A stretch of DNA of 64,000 nt from the NCBI GenBank assembly GCA_000828835.1, contig AP014633.1:1674001-1738000 (forward strand). The letters run 5' to 3'. Positions within the stretch are counted from its first letter, which is position 1. Every line of letters starts with the position of its first letter. Below the pieces are notes generated by a model, which did no database searches, had not been told where the DNA came from, and saw only the letters and a list, made by a program, of their open reading frames with translations. This DNA comes from Thioploca ingrica. GTDB lineage: Bacteria > Pseudomonadota > Gammaproteobacteria > Beggiatoales > Beggiatoaceae. Below are positions 19,626-27,564 of the stretch, one piece after another. The translations under genes were made by a program, and so were the position numbers.

Positions 19626-19844
19626 ATGCCTAAAGAAGATAGTATTGAAATGGAGGGTACCGTAACAGAAACTCTACCCAATACGATGTTTCGTGTTAAA
19701 TTAGACAACGGTCATGTCGTGACTGCTCATATTTCTGGGCGAATGCGTAAGCATTATATTCGTATTTTAACCGGTGACAAAGTCACTGTTCAGTTAACCC
19801 CTTATGATTTAACTAAAGGTCGTATTACTTACCGCGCTCGCTAA
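19626..19844 (+). CDS. infA: translation initiation factor IF-1
   Basis: Binds the ribosomal A site during initiation. 72 residues from the ATG at 19626, exactly the length of E. coli IF-1; an open frame extends 24 codons further upstream but the ribosome binding site GAGGGAG sits right before 19626. The sequence [19 protein letters not shown] and then [39 protein letters not shown] and GRITYR is the single S1/OB-fold of IF-1, close to identical to the gammaproteobacterial form. It has its own promoter and is not in an operon here. Confidence 0.97.
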   Translation: MPKEDSIEMEGTVTETLPNTMFRVKLDNGHVVTAHISGRMRKHYIRILTGDKVTVQLTPYDLTKGRITYRAR

Positions 19845-19937
19845 CCAGTAAACATTAAATTAATACGAGCCAATTCTTAGCTAACCGATGTGAGCAAAAC
19901 AATGGCTTACACCGGCAAGAGTTGTGTTCGCCTAACA

Positions 19938-20411
19938 TTAACTAAAGTGCTTGCTAAGCTCATTTAATAATCCTACACCGGCTGATTCTACTAAATTCAG
20001 TACCTGTTCAAAGCCATTTATGCCCTCGTAATAAGGATCCGGAACTTCTTGTCGCTGCAAATGGGGTGCAAATTCAAGAAATAACCGCAATTTATGTTCA
20101 TGTCCCGAGGGACAACAAGAATGTAAAACGGTATAGTTGTCCCGATCCATCGCTAAAATATAATCTGCTTGAATGAAATCGGCAGGTGTTATTTGACGTG
20201 CACGTATTCCACTTAAATCAATGCCACGCTGCCATGCAGCTAATTGGGAACGTAAATCGGGTGGATTCCCGGCAAAGTGGGCATGAGTACCCGCAGAACG
20301 GACTTTAATTTTATGGCTTAATCCCGCTTGCTTAACCAAATGGGTAAACACGCCTTCTGCTGTCGGCGAACGGCAAATGTTACCCATACAAACAAATAAC
20401 ACCTGAATCAT
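19938..20411 (-). CDS. low-molecular-weight protein tyrosine phosphatase
   Basis: Dephosphorylates phosphotyrosine, often on the kinase of a polysaccharide export system. 157 residues; the P-loop VCMGNICRSPTAEG at residues 7-20 has Cys8 as nucleophile and Arg14 binding phosphate, and the general-acid Asp lies in the EVPDPYYEG segment. It is the last gene of the set exbB-exbD-lpxK-trm112-like-PTP, all on the minus strand with small gaps; the order is common in gammaproteobacteria, where kdsB usually stands before the phosphatase. No tyrosine kinase or capsule gene is in the window, so its substrate is unknown. Confidence 0.93.
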   Translation of the reverse strand: MIQVLFVCMGNICRSPTAEGVFTHLVKQAGLSHKIKVRSAGTHAHFAGNPPDLRSQLAAWQRGIDLSGIRARQITPADFIQADYILAMDRDNYTVLHSCCPSGHEHKLRLFLEFAPHLQRQEVPDPYYEGINGFEQVLNLVESAGVGLLNELSKHFS

Positions 20412-20438
20412 ATCATTTCCCTTTTAGTAGAGAAAAAA

Positions 20439-20627
20439 TTATTCTAATTTCTCAATTTCTTCTGCGGTTAAAGGACGCGCTTCATCAGGAAGCATAACTG
20501 GAATTCCATCTCGAATCGGATAAGCAAGACGGGAACTTTTACTCCATAATTCTTGAGTCGCCTGGTTATAAATTAAGGGCCCTTTAGTCACCGGGCAAAC
20601 TAAAATTTCAAGTAATCGCTTGTCCAT
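20439..20627 (-). CDS. Trm112-family small protein (YcaR-like)
   Basis: 62 residues. The line [18 protein letters not shown] at the start and [19 protein letters not shown] in the second half are the signature of the bacterial Trm112/YcaR family. The usual second zinc Cys is replaced (CPVTKG), as in many bacterial members, so zinc binding is doubtful. The start overlaps the end of lpxK by 20 bp. Function in bacteria is unsettled; the family activates methyltransferases in eukaryotes and archaea. Confidence 0.9.
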   Translation of the reverse strand: MDKRLLEILVCPVTKGPLIYNQATQELWSKSSRLAYPIRDGIPVMLPDEARPLTAEEIEKLE

Positions 20628-21606
20628 TTTGTATTATTCCTTGTAGTCGATTCAGTAACCGTTTACCAAATGGGTTAGGTAAATGTGCCTCTATCGGTAG
20701 ATACCAATGTTGAGGCCCGGCAAAATATTGGCATTTAACCGCGTCTTTTTCAGTCATAATGACGGGTAAGTCATCGTTAAAGTAAACGTCCTCTTTCTTA
20801 TAACGATAGTGATCCGGAAACTCGTGACAATAGAGTTTTAAACCGCTATCGCGTAATTTGTTAAAAAACAGTGCTGGATATCCAATGCCGGCAATAGCAT
20901 GAACCCGTCGACCGCGAAAAATTTCTATGGGTTGGGTAATGTCTTCATTGACAAGTCCTCGTAAAATTTTGGCCTTATATTGCATAGAAAATTTATAGCG
21001 CAGCGTACTGGTACTTTTGGTTATCAAGAAGTCCACTTTTTTAAGCCGACTCAGTGGTTCACGCAAGGGTCCAGCCGGTAAACAATGACGGTTCCCATGA
21101 CGACGAATGCCATCAATGACCACAATTTCTATATCCCGGTGTAACGCATAATGTTGTAAACCATCATCACAAATAATGAGATTGCAATCACATTCGGCTA
21201 ACAACATTTGAATGGCATTAAACCGCTGTGGTGCCACGACGACTGGACAACTGCTATGCCGAACTAACAAAATCGGTTCATCTCCGACTAAATCAGGATC
21301 AGTATCGTGATAAACCCGCTGTGGCCAAGTTTTAGCTTTACCACCATAACCGCGGCTGACAATACCCGGTCGAAAACCGTGTTGTTTCAGAAATTGCCCC
21401 AACCAAATCACTAATGGCGTTTTACCCGTACCACCGATGGTAATATTACCGACAACAATCACCGGTATGGGTACTCGCTGACAGTGAAATAACCCCATTT
21501 TATAAGCTTGACGACGGATTTTGACCGCTGCACAAAATAACCAGGATAGCGGTAGTAATGCTAATGTTAAAGGATGATTATTATACCAAATTTTGTCCAA
21601 GTTCAT
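20608..21606 (-). CDS. lpxK: tetraacyldisaccharide 4'-kinase
   Basis: Phosphorylates the lipid A disaccharide at the 4' position on the inner membrane. 332 residues, the normal length. One N-terminal membrane-associated segment ([16 protein letters not shown]) precedes the P-loop [18 protein letters not shown]. Further landmarks are [14 protein letters not shown], and the DDGLQHYAL stretch of LpxK, then [11 protein letters not shown] near the C-terminus. It overlaps exbD by 4 bp at its start and the Trm112-like gene by 20 bp at its end, so these are translated from one message. Its presence shows the cell makes lipid A and so has a Gram-negative outer membrane. Confidence 0.96.
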   Translation of the reverse strand: MNLDKIWYNNHPLTLALLPLSWLFCAAVKIRRQAYKMGLFHCQRVPIPVIVVGNITIGGTGKTPLVIWLGQFLKQHGFRPGIVSRGYGGKAKTWPQRVYHDTDPDLVGDEPILLVRHSSCPVVVAPQRFNAIQMLLAECDCNLIICDDGLQHYALHRDIEIVVIDGIRRHGNRHCLPAGPLREPLSRLKKVDFLITKSTSTLRYKFSMQYKAKILRGLVNEDITQPIEIFRGRRVHAIAGIGYPALFFNKLRDSGLKLYCHEFPDHYRYKKEDVYFNDDLPVIMTEKDAVKCQYFAGPQHWYLPIEAHLPNPFGKRLLNRLQGIIQNGQAIT

Positions 21607-22031
21607 TCTTGATCAGGACGTTGTTGGGCTTCAAAATTTAACCGAACAAATCCTAAATCACGTGCTGCTTCCATGGCTTTCATTACCGCATAGTGGGGTG
21701 CATTTTCATCAGCACTGATCAGTAAAGGTGGATTAGAATGCGGACCAGCCGCTTCTTTCAAGGCCTGTTTTAAAGTATCGAACTGTGAGTTAATTAAACC
21801 ATGTTCCCAATCATTAATCGCATAGTTGCCTTTGGCATCAATGATCAGGTGAATGGTTTCTTGTTGTTCAGGAGCATCTCCTTTGGCTGTCGGTAAATTG
21901 ATATGGAGTTGTGATTGTCGATTAAAAGTCGTTGTCATCATGAAAAAAATCAATAATAGAAAAACGGTATCAATCAATGGGGTTAAATTCAGTTTGGGAT
22001 TATCACGGTATTGGCGACGGCGAAATTTCAT
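21603..22031 (-). CDS. exbD: ExbD/TolR-family biopolymer transport protein
   Basis: Subunit of the proton channel that powers outer-membrane import. 142 residues: a short basic N-terminus, one membrane helix with the essential Asp at residue 21 (LIDTVFLLLIFFMM), and a periplasmic domain of about 90 residues. It follows exbB on the same strand (98-bp gap) and overlaps lpxK by 4 bp. The exbB-exbD-lpxK order is common in gammaproteobacteria, where the pair may serve lipid export or envelope work rather than TonB. No tonB gene is in the window. Confidence 0.93.
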   Translation of the reverse strand: MKFRRRQYRDNPKLNLTPLIDTVFLLLIFFMMTTTFNRQSQLHINLPTAKGDAPEQQETIHLIIDAKGNYAINDWEHGLINSQFDTLKQALKEAAGPHSNPPLLISADENAPHYAVMKAMEAARDLGFVRLNFEAQQRPDQE

Positions 22032-22129
22032 AGGGTTACTTAAGTTATTTAAAAATTGATCGACACCTAACTATAGACGATGATGGTTAGTTTATTGACC
22101 CGTTTATTTATTTCAGTTGAATACTGGCT

Positions 22130-22741
22130 TTAGGGTTCACGCTCACCATGGAGTACATCGAGCATTTTGAGTGCTTCTTGTTCCATGAGTAAAATCAGTT
22201 CATCAACCAAGCCACGGAAATAGCGATAACATACCAAGGAAGGAATCGCAATGGTTAAACCGGCGGCTGTGGTAATCAAGGCTTCGGACAAACCACTTGA
22301 CAACACGGTCGGATTACCTAAGCCAACCTCACCAATCCCAGCAAACATTCGGATGATACCGGTGACGGTACCCAGCAACCCTAATAAAGGGGATACTTCG
22401 GCGATGGTCGCTAAGGTATTTAAATAGCGTTCTAAATCGTGTACGACTTGATTGCTGACTTCTTCTATACTGGTTTTCATCATTTCTCGATCATGGTTCC
22501 GATTGACTAAAGCCGCAGCGAGTATCTTGCCTAGAGGAGAATGACTCCGCAAAGCCGCGAGCCTTTTCTTATCCAGTTTATCTTCTTTAACCCATTTCCA
22601 AACTTGGGGAACCAATCCTTTGGGAACAACGAGTCTTCTTTGCAAGCTCCAAAAACGTTCGCCAATAATAGCCATAGCGACTATTGAACAAAGAATAATT
22701 GGCCACATCACCCAGCCACCGGCTTTAATAATTTCAAACAC
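22130..22741 (-). CDS. exbB: MotA/TolQ/ExbB proton channel protein
   Basis: 203 residues with three membrane segments: residues ~8-25 (GGWVMWPIILCSIVAMAII), ~110-135 (EVSPLLGLLGTVTGIIRMF) and ~155-180 (ALITTAAGLTIAIPSLVCY). The second and third include the conserved GLLGTVTG and TTAAGL motifs that form the ExbB pore around the ExbD helix. It is the first gene of the minus-strand lpxK operon and is read divergently from thiL, 101 bp away, so the promoters of both lie in 22742-22842. Confidence 0.95.
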   Translation of the reverse strand: MFEIIKAGGWVMWPIILCSIVAMAIIGERFWSLQRRLVVPKGLVPQVWKWVKEDKLDKKRLAALRSHSPLGKILAAALVNRNHDREMMKTSIEEVSNQVVHDLERYLNTLATIAEVSPLLGLLGTVTGIIRMFAGIGEVGLGNPTVLSSGLSEALITTAAGLTIAIPSLVCYRYFRGLVDELILLMEQEALKMLDVLHGEREP

Positions 22742-22842
22742 AGATGAATTCCTTTAAGATCGGTGTTGTAGTCATAACGCTTAATCAGCGGATAGTCAAT
22801 AACAGATATTAAAATTTTATCATTTTTCGCATAGGTCTGTAG

Positions 22843-23835
22843 ATGTCATTACATGAATTTGAGGTTATTGCTCGTTATTTTAGCCAAACTTTTCCTCATC
22901 GGGCAGATGTGATATTCGGTGTCGGTGATGATGCCGCACTTTGTGTCGCACCCAATGGGATGCAGTTGGCGATTGCGATTGATACTTTAGTTGCTGGGGT
23001 ACATTTTCCACCCGAAACGGATCCTAAAGACATTGGTTATAAAGCCTTAGCTGTCAATCTAAGCGATATGGCGGCCATGGGGGCGACGCCCGCTTGGATG
23101 ACTTTAGCACTCACTTGTCCACCTGATACCCATGAAAATTGGTTAGCTCATTTTAGTTATGGATTACGAGAGCTGGCTGAATGTTACCAAGTGAGCTTAA
23201 TTGGTGGCGATACCACTACTGGACCGTTAACGATTACGATACAAATCACCGGTTTCGTCCCTGCACAAATGGCTTTACACCGGCATGGTGCTCAACCCGG
23301 TGATGGTATTTATGTGACGGGTACCTTAGGCGACGCTGGACTGGGATTAGCTTCCATACAACAGCAACTTCACTTACCCGTTTTAGCTCGACATCAGGTC
23401 GAATCTCGCTTAAATCGACCCACACCACGATTACGAGAAGGTCAAGCATTACGTGAAATTGCGTCCAGTGCGATTGATATTTCCGATGGATTAGTCGCCG
23501 ATCTAGGACATATTTTAGCAGCCAGTCAGGTCGGTGCTTCAATTTACCTGAATCAGTTACCGCTCTCCACGATATTGCGTGAACAGCTCTCTTTAGAAGC
23601 CGCATGGCAGTTAGCATTAAGTGCAGGAGATGATTATGAATTGTGTTTTACCGTACCCCAACATCAGGAATCGGCGCTATCAAAAGCATTGGTAACAGGT
23701 TCTTACACTCGAATTGGGATGATAGAAACATTGCCAGGGTTACGTTGTGTTAATGCCAGCGGTCAACCCTTTATCCCTAAAAGTAAAGGATATCAACACA
23801 GTTTTAACCTCAATCCTGACGACCCTGATAATTGA
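22843..23835 (+). CDS. thiL: thiamine-monophosphate kinase
   Basis: Converts thiamine phosphate to thiamine diphosphate with ATP in the cytoplasm, the last step of cofactor formation. 330 residues, usual length. The N-terminal GVGDDAALC, the DTLVAGVHFPP segment with ALAVNLSDMAAMGATP, and VSLIGGDTTTGPLTITIQITG are all ThiL signatures of the PurM/AIR synthetase fold; AIDISDGLVADLGHI and GDDYELCF lie in the second half. No other thiamine gene is near; it stands alone, divergent from exbB. Confidence 0.96.
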   Translation: MSLHEFEVIARYFSQTFPHRADVIFGVGDDAALCVAPNGMQLAIAIDTLVAGVHFPPETDPKDIGYKALAVNLSDMAAMGATPAWMTLALTCPPDTHENWLAHFSYGLRELAECYQVSLIGGDTTTGPLTITIQITGFVPAQMALHRHGAQPGDGIYVTGTLGDAGLGLASIQQQLHLPVLARHQVESRLNRPTPRLREGQALREIASSAIDISDGLVADLGHILAASQVGASIYLNQLPLSTILREQLSLEAAWQLALSAGDDYELCFTVPQHQESALSKALVTGSYTRIGMIETLPGLRCVNASGQPFIPKSKGYQHSFNLNPDDPDN

Positions 23836-23857
23836 TAATGGGTAACTGATAACGGAC

Positions 23858-25027
23858 TTAATCCCGACGCAAGCGATCGGATACCGCAATCGGAGTTGGA
23901 TAATTGAACACAATGAAGTAAGAAGAAATAATAAAAGTAATAATGGTAGCTGCTTGAATCAAATAAGAAGCTTGTGCACTGATAACCTGCGTATTTAAAG
24001 CAACCACGGCGATGAGTAAAGAAAATTCACTAATTTGTCCTAAGCGAAACCCAATTTCTAAAGATAACCCCGTTGGTTCACCCAGTTTTACCATTAAATA
24101 TTTGAATGTAAATGGTTTTATCGCTAACATAATCCCAGCTAATACACTGGCTGGTAACAAAACTTTATATAAAATTCCTAATTGAAGACTGGCGCCTAAA
24201 GAAAAAAAGAAAATCACCAAAAAGAAATCACGTAATGGTTTTAAACTTTCCGCAATAAATCGAGAAATAGGACTACTTGCCAAAACGACTCCCCCGATAA
24301 AAGCGCCAATTTCTTCAGACAGCTTGAGTAACACAGCCAATTCTGCCATTCCTAAACACCAACCGATGGTGACTAAAAAAATGTATTCTTGAATCTTATC
24401 GAAGCGGCGGATCAACTTGATCAACACAAAATTTTCAAATAAGAGGGCAAAGCCAATCAAAAAAGGTAATTTTAAAGTTAATAGCCCAATTTCAACTAAA
24501 GGTAGGTTGCCTTTATCCCAACCTTGTAAAACTAATAGCACCACAATAGCGATTAAGTCTTGTAATAATAAAATACTGACCATTAATTCTCCGGCATGTT
24601 TGTGATGCAAAACGGTGGTTGGCAGTAATTTAAGACCAATAATCGTGCTGGAGAACATAACTGAAGCACCAATCATAAGATTATCCCAGAGAGTAAAACC
24701 AAAGGTATACCCTATCAAAAACCCCAAGGTAGCAAAAACCAGTGAACTCACTACCGTGACCACCGTGGTTTTATGTAGCATATGGAGTAAGTCTTGGGGT
24801 TGTAGGTTTAATCCCAACAGGAATAATAAAAATATGATGCCGATGTGGGAAATACCATTAATAACAGAAATATCTTCGACGAATGCCAAAGTAGATGGCC
24901 CTAATAAGATTCCTACTACAATATAGCCGACTAATAAAGCTTGGCGGGCGTAAAGTGCTCCGGTGGCTAATATAGCCGAACCAGTGAAGATAACAAAAAT
25001 ATGAAAGACAATGGAGTCAGTTTGCAT
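23858..25027 (-). CDS. CPA2-family cation/proton antiporter, membrane part only
   Basis: Probably exchanges K+ or Na+ for protons across the inner membrane. 389 residues with about 12 hydrophobic segments covering the whole length. Conserved points include GYIVVGILLGPSTLAFVED near the N-terminus, GIIFLLFLLGLNLQP, and IGAFIGGVVLASSPIS. There is no C-terminal TrkA-N domain, which KefB and KefC carry for nucleotide and glutathione control, so it resembles the shorter members of the family. Monocistronic. Ion specificity cannot be told from sequence. Confidence 0.9.
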   Translation of the reverse strand: MQTDSIVFHIFVIFTGSAILATGALYARQALLVGYIVVGILLGPSTLAFVEDISVINGISHIGIIFLLFLLGLNLQPQDLLHMLHKTTVVTVVSSLVFATLGFLIGYTFGFTLWDNLMIGASVMFSSTIIGLKLLPTTVLHHKHAGELMVSILLLQDLIAIVVLLVLQGWDKGNLPLVEIGLLTLKLPFLIGFALLFENFVLIKLIRRFDKIQEYIFLVTIGWCLGMAELAVLLKLSEEIGAFIGGVVLASSPISRFIAESLKPLRDFFLVIFFFSLGASLQLGILYKVLLPASVLAGIMLAIKPFTFKYLMVKLGEPTGLSLEIGFRLGQISEFSLLIAVVALNTQVISAQASYLIQAATIITFIISSYFIVFNYPTPIAVSDRLRRD

Positions 25028-25305
25028 GTAGTATATAACTTGACAGAAAGGTAAATAAAGTTCGAAATAACACGACCTAGTTTATATCAAATTGATTTGA
25101 GAAATAAAAAAATAGTTCATCGTCTTCTCAATAACTGACTACCAATTTGTCTTGTGGATTAGGGATATCTTTTTTTAACTCATTTATTTTATTAATATAA
25201 GTAAAATAAAGCAAGTTTTCTATATCCGTTATCAGTTAATCAGTGGGTACAATGCTTTTAATTCAACTTAAAACTGAGAGCAACCGTTTTGCTTAATCAC
25301 TAAAG

Positions 25306-25800
25306 ATGTTTTTTAAGGGTATGAACAAAAACCGTTTTTTTCAAATCACTGTCTCATTGACAAAGCAATTACCAGTTGATACACAAGCTATTGTTTATGA
25401 ACAAGATACGACGTTGATTTTAACTGCACCCACTGACATTAAATATCCGGTTGAAAGTAATGAACAATTACTAAATCAGGCTATCACCCGATCTGAGCTT
25501 ATTCCAGGAAGCGTACTCGTTAGAAATCAGTTTCCTTGGCAATTTTTTGCGATTGTTCATGATCTTAATCAGGAACCCACCTGGCAGGAACAATGGATAG
25601 TCATGGCATTGCAAACTATTTTGCACGAATCAGAACGCCGCCAACTTCGCTCCATGGCGATGCCTTTATTAGGTACGGTACATGGTTCACTAACCACAAC
25701 CCGTTTCTTTGAATTATTCCGCTCAGTGATAGCATCAAGTGTTCCTACCGACTTAAGACAAATTCAGTTCTATCACTTATCAAAAAATATTTCATGGTAG
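25306..25800 (+). CDS. macro-domain-like protein
   Basis: 164 residues, starting at the ATG 25306; an ATG five codons later (25321) is the alternative, but AAGGG stands only one base before it. The strand/helix order, with QAIVYEQDTTLILTAP near the N-terminus, SELIPGSVLVRN, QFFAIVHDL, the helix IVMALQTILHESERR and then SMAMPLLGTVHGSL, fits a macro domain, the ADP-ribose binding fold. The canonical Asn and the glycine loop after the first strand are not clear, so it may be a divergent or non-binding member. No neighbour gives a role. It is followed by a gap that contains element copy B. Confidence 0.5.
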   Translation: MFFKGMNKNRFFQITVSLTKQLPVDTQAIVYEQDTTLILTAPTDIKYPVESNEQLLNQAITRSELIPGSVLVRNQFPWQFFAIVHDLNQEPTWQEQWIVMALQTILHESERRQLRSMAMPLLGTVHGSLTTTRFFELFRSVIASSVPTDLRQIQFYHLSKNISW

Positions 25801-25946
25801 GGGTAGCCCCGTGTGTTTGCCCTAAATCGGTGGCAAAAGAATAGACCCAATAGTGAAATTCACTGGCACTCCGCCTGAATTGTTTTATAATAAATCGAGT
25901 TGAGTATTTGAAAATTGATAATGTTGGTTATTGTAAAAGGAAATTG

Positions 25947-26361
25947 TGTCAACTACCCTGCCCTAAAGGGCGGAGCTTGTCAAAGCGAGGTTGACCAGAC
26001 TAAGCCGCTAATCATAGTGGCTACGCTACCCCGAGGTCGTTAAGACTTACCAGCAGATGCTTCCTGAGTCTGCTGCTCTAAAAGGCTTTAATCAAGCTGG
26101 GGAAAGGTAAAGCCCCGAAGGTTTTAGTCGTGGCTGGCCACAGTAAGAGCCGTGGTGTAGCCTTGTCGAAGGGAGATGGCGGGAAACCGCCGCGTCACTA
26201 GCCCCGTAAGGGGATAGCTCAACCGCCGGACCGCTGGGAAAGACCAGCACCTCATTTTTACTTACAGAGATAGCCTAACCATAAGAGGAGCGAGAACAGG
26301 GTCGGTTTCCACCGACGCGCTATCCCTCCCCGTCCTCAAGGACGAGGGTTCTCGCGCAATT
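25947..26361 (+). mobile_element. HEARO/omega-RNA-like element, copy B
   Basis: 415 bp from TGTCAACTAC to GCGCAATT. Same element as copy A (13080-13492), opposite orientation. Stems visible: GCCCT-AAAGGGC at the 5' end, AGCCGCTA/TAGTGGCT at 26003-26022 (copy A has AGCACTC/GAGTGCT here), GCGGG-AAACCGC, CCCC-GTAA-GGGG, GTCGGT/ACCGAC at 26301-26316 (copy A has GTCGGC/GCCGAC), and a terminal GTCC-TCAA-GGAC hairpin. The alternate pairs are compensatory changes. It stands directly between AAAAGGAAATTG and the ATGA that starts the next gene. As with copy A, it encodes no protein. Assignment to the HEARO/IscB guide-RNA class is from memory of structure and context. Confidence 0.6.
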
Positions 26362-26363
26362 TG

Positions 26364-26906
26364 ATGAAAATAACACTACTACTCATTTTGGGTTTAGCCG
26401 TTACTAATGCTTATAGTGTCCAAATGTATCAATGCGAGGATGAAACTGGTAATATCCAGTATACTCAAACACCTTCACCTAACTGTGTTGAAGTGAAACC
26501 GAAACCAGTTCAAACTATTTCAGTTCCGCCTTCTTCAAAAAAAGCTCAAGATAATTCTCCGGCTGATTTAAACGACAATTCTAAAGCGCCAACACCACCC
26601 AAATCTCAAACGATTGAGGAAGGCTGTAAAATAGTGGCTGATACCTTACAAAAAATTGCGGGTAAGCTTGCTTTGTCCAAACCAGATAAAAACGATCCTA
26701 AGAAGATGGTTGTCTTGACTAAAGAAGAAATTGAACAAGAAAGAATTAAGGCGCAACAATATTTCGATGCACTTTGTAAGGAAAAAAAGTCAACCGCAGA
26801 AAATCAACCCCAACAGAAACCGAATGAAACTTCCACAGAGAACCAACCTCAACAGCAACAGAATAAAACCCCAGCGGAAAGTGAACCAAAATCAGAAAGT
26901 AAATAG
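26364..26906 (+). CDS. exported DUF4124 protein with Gln-rich tail
   Basis: 180 residues from the ATG at 26364. MKITLLLILGLAVTNAYS is a signal peptide. The next 40 residues (QMYQCEDETGNIQYTQTP) are a DUF4124 domain, a small beta module with the pattern Y-x-C-x-D-x-x-G-x-x-Y. The last 45 residues are low complexity, with ENQPQQKPNE-type units repeated three times and ending in Lys/Ser. The start codon lies right behind mobile element copy B; the original ribosome binding site (AAAAGGAAATTG) is now upstream of that element. Function unknown; periplasmic location is likely. Confidence 0.75.
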   Translation: MKITLLLILGLAVTNAYSVQMYQCEDETGNIQYTQTPSPNCVEVKPKPVQTISVPPSSKKAQDNSPADLNDNSKAPTPPKSQTIEEGCKIVADTLQKIAGKLALSKPDKNDPKKMVVLTKEEIEQERIKAQQYFDALCKEKKSTAENQPQQKPNETSTENQPQQQQNKTPAESEPKSESK

Positions 26907-26948
26907 ATCTTTCTAGTCAGGTTGTTGCGGTTAAAAAATTCAGTTTGG

Positions 26949-26981
26949 CTCTTCGAGATTGTGACAATCCCGAAGAGTTTT
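26949..26981 (+). terminator. rho-independent terminator
   Basis: CTCTTCG-A-GATTG / CAATC-C-CGAAGAG, a 12-bp stem with one mismatched pair, 3-base loop, then TTTT. It lies 42 bases after the DUF4124 gene and before the end of the convergent DUF302 gene. Confidence 0.75.
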
Positions 26982-26995
26982 GAAGGAAAAACTTT

Positions 26996-27490
26996 TTATA
27001 AATCGCCATTGGCACCGGCTTCAATAATACTAATTAAATTATCACGTATCTTCGTGGCTAACTGATGCAAACGGGGTGGTAATTGAGCGGAGCCAATGAA
27101 AATATCTAAATTCATCATCACTAACCAACCTTTGCCCGGTTTCTCTTCAACCAAAGTAATTCGACAAGGCATATAAGCCGCATAGCTTATGTCATACTCA
27201 ATCATTTCTTTAGCAATTTTAGCATCACAGAATTGAAAGATTTCGGTTCGTTTAATATTCGGTAACCCCAGTGCCTGGTATTCTTTAGATAAAGGTTGAT
27301 GAGCCACCAACTTCATATTCAAACTATTCGCACGTAATTTCATGGAATCAATCGCTTCATCGAAAGAAACACCCTCAGCAATCGGCTTTTTGATAACGGT
27401 TTTAGCAATATCAAAAGTAAGTTGGTCAGTAGCAAAAGCGCTGGTAGTCACTAGCCAACCAAAGACAATTACCATGACACGTTGTATCAT
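26996..27490 (-). CDS. exported DUF302 protein
   Basis: 164 residues from the ATG at 27490, which has AAGGAG six bases ahead. MIQRVMVIVFGWLVTTSAFA is a signal peptide. The rest is a single DUF302 domain: GVSFDEAIDSMKLRANSLNMKLVAHQPLSKEYQALGL, written here as residues ~45-80, and the FQFCDAKIAKEMIEYDIS and MPCRITLVEE segments. DUF302 proteins are small periplasmic proteins common in sulfur-oxidising and thermophilic bacteria, without a proven activity; two Cys about 30 residues apart could matter. Convergent with the DUF4124 gene. Confidence 0.85.
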   Translation of the reverse strand: MIQRVMVIVFGWLVTTSAFATDQLTFDIAKTVIKKPIAEGVSFDEAIDSMKLRANSLNMKLVAHQPLSKEYQALGLPNIKRTEIFQFCDAKIAKEMIEYDISYAAYMPCRITLVEEKPGKGWLVMMNLDIFIGSAQLPPRLHQLATKIRDNLISIIEAGANGDL

Positions 27491-27564
27491 ATTTAATCTC
27501 CTTAAACCCAATGGGAAAAACTAAAAAAACTATTTTACTCAACTAACCGTGATTAAAGAATACC

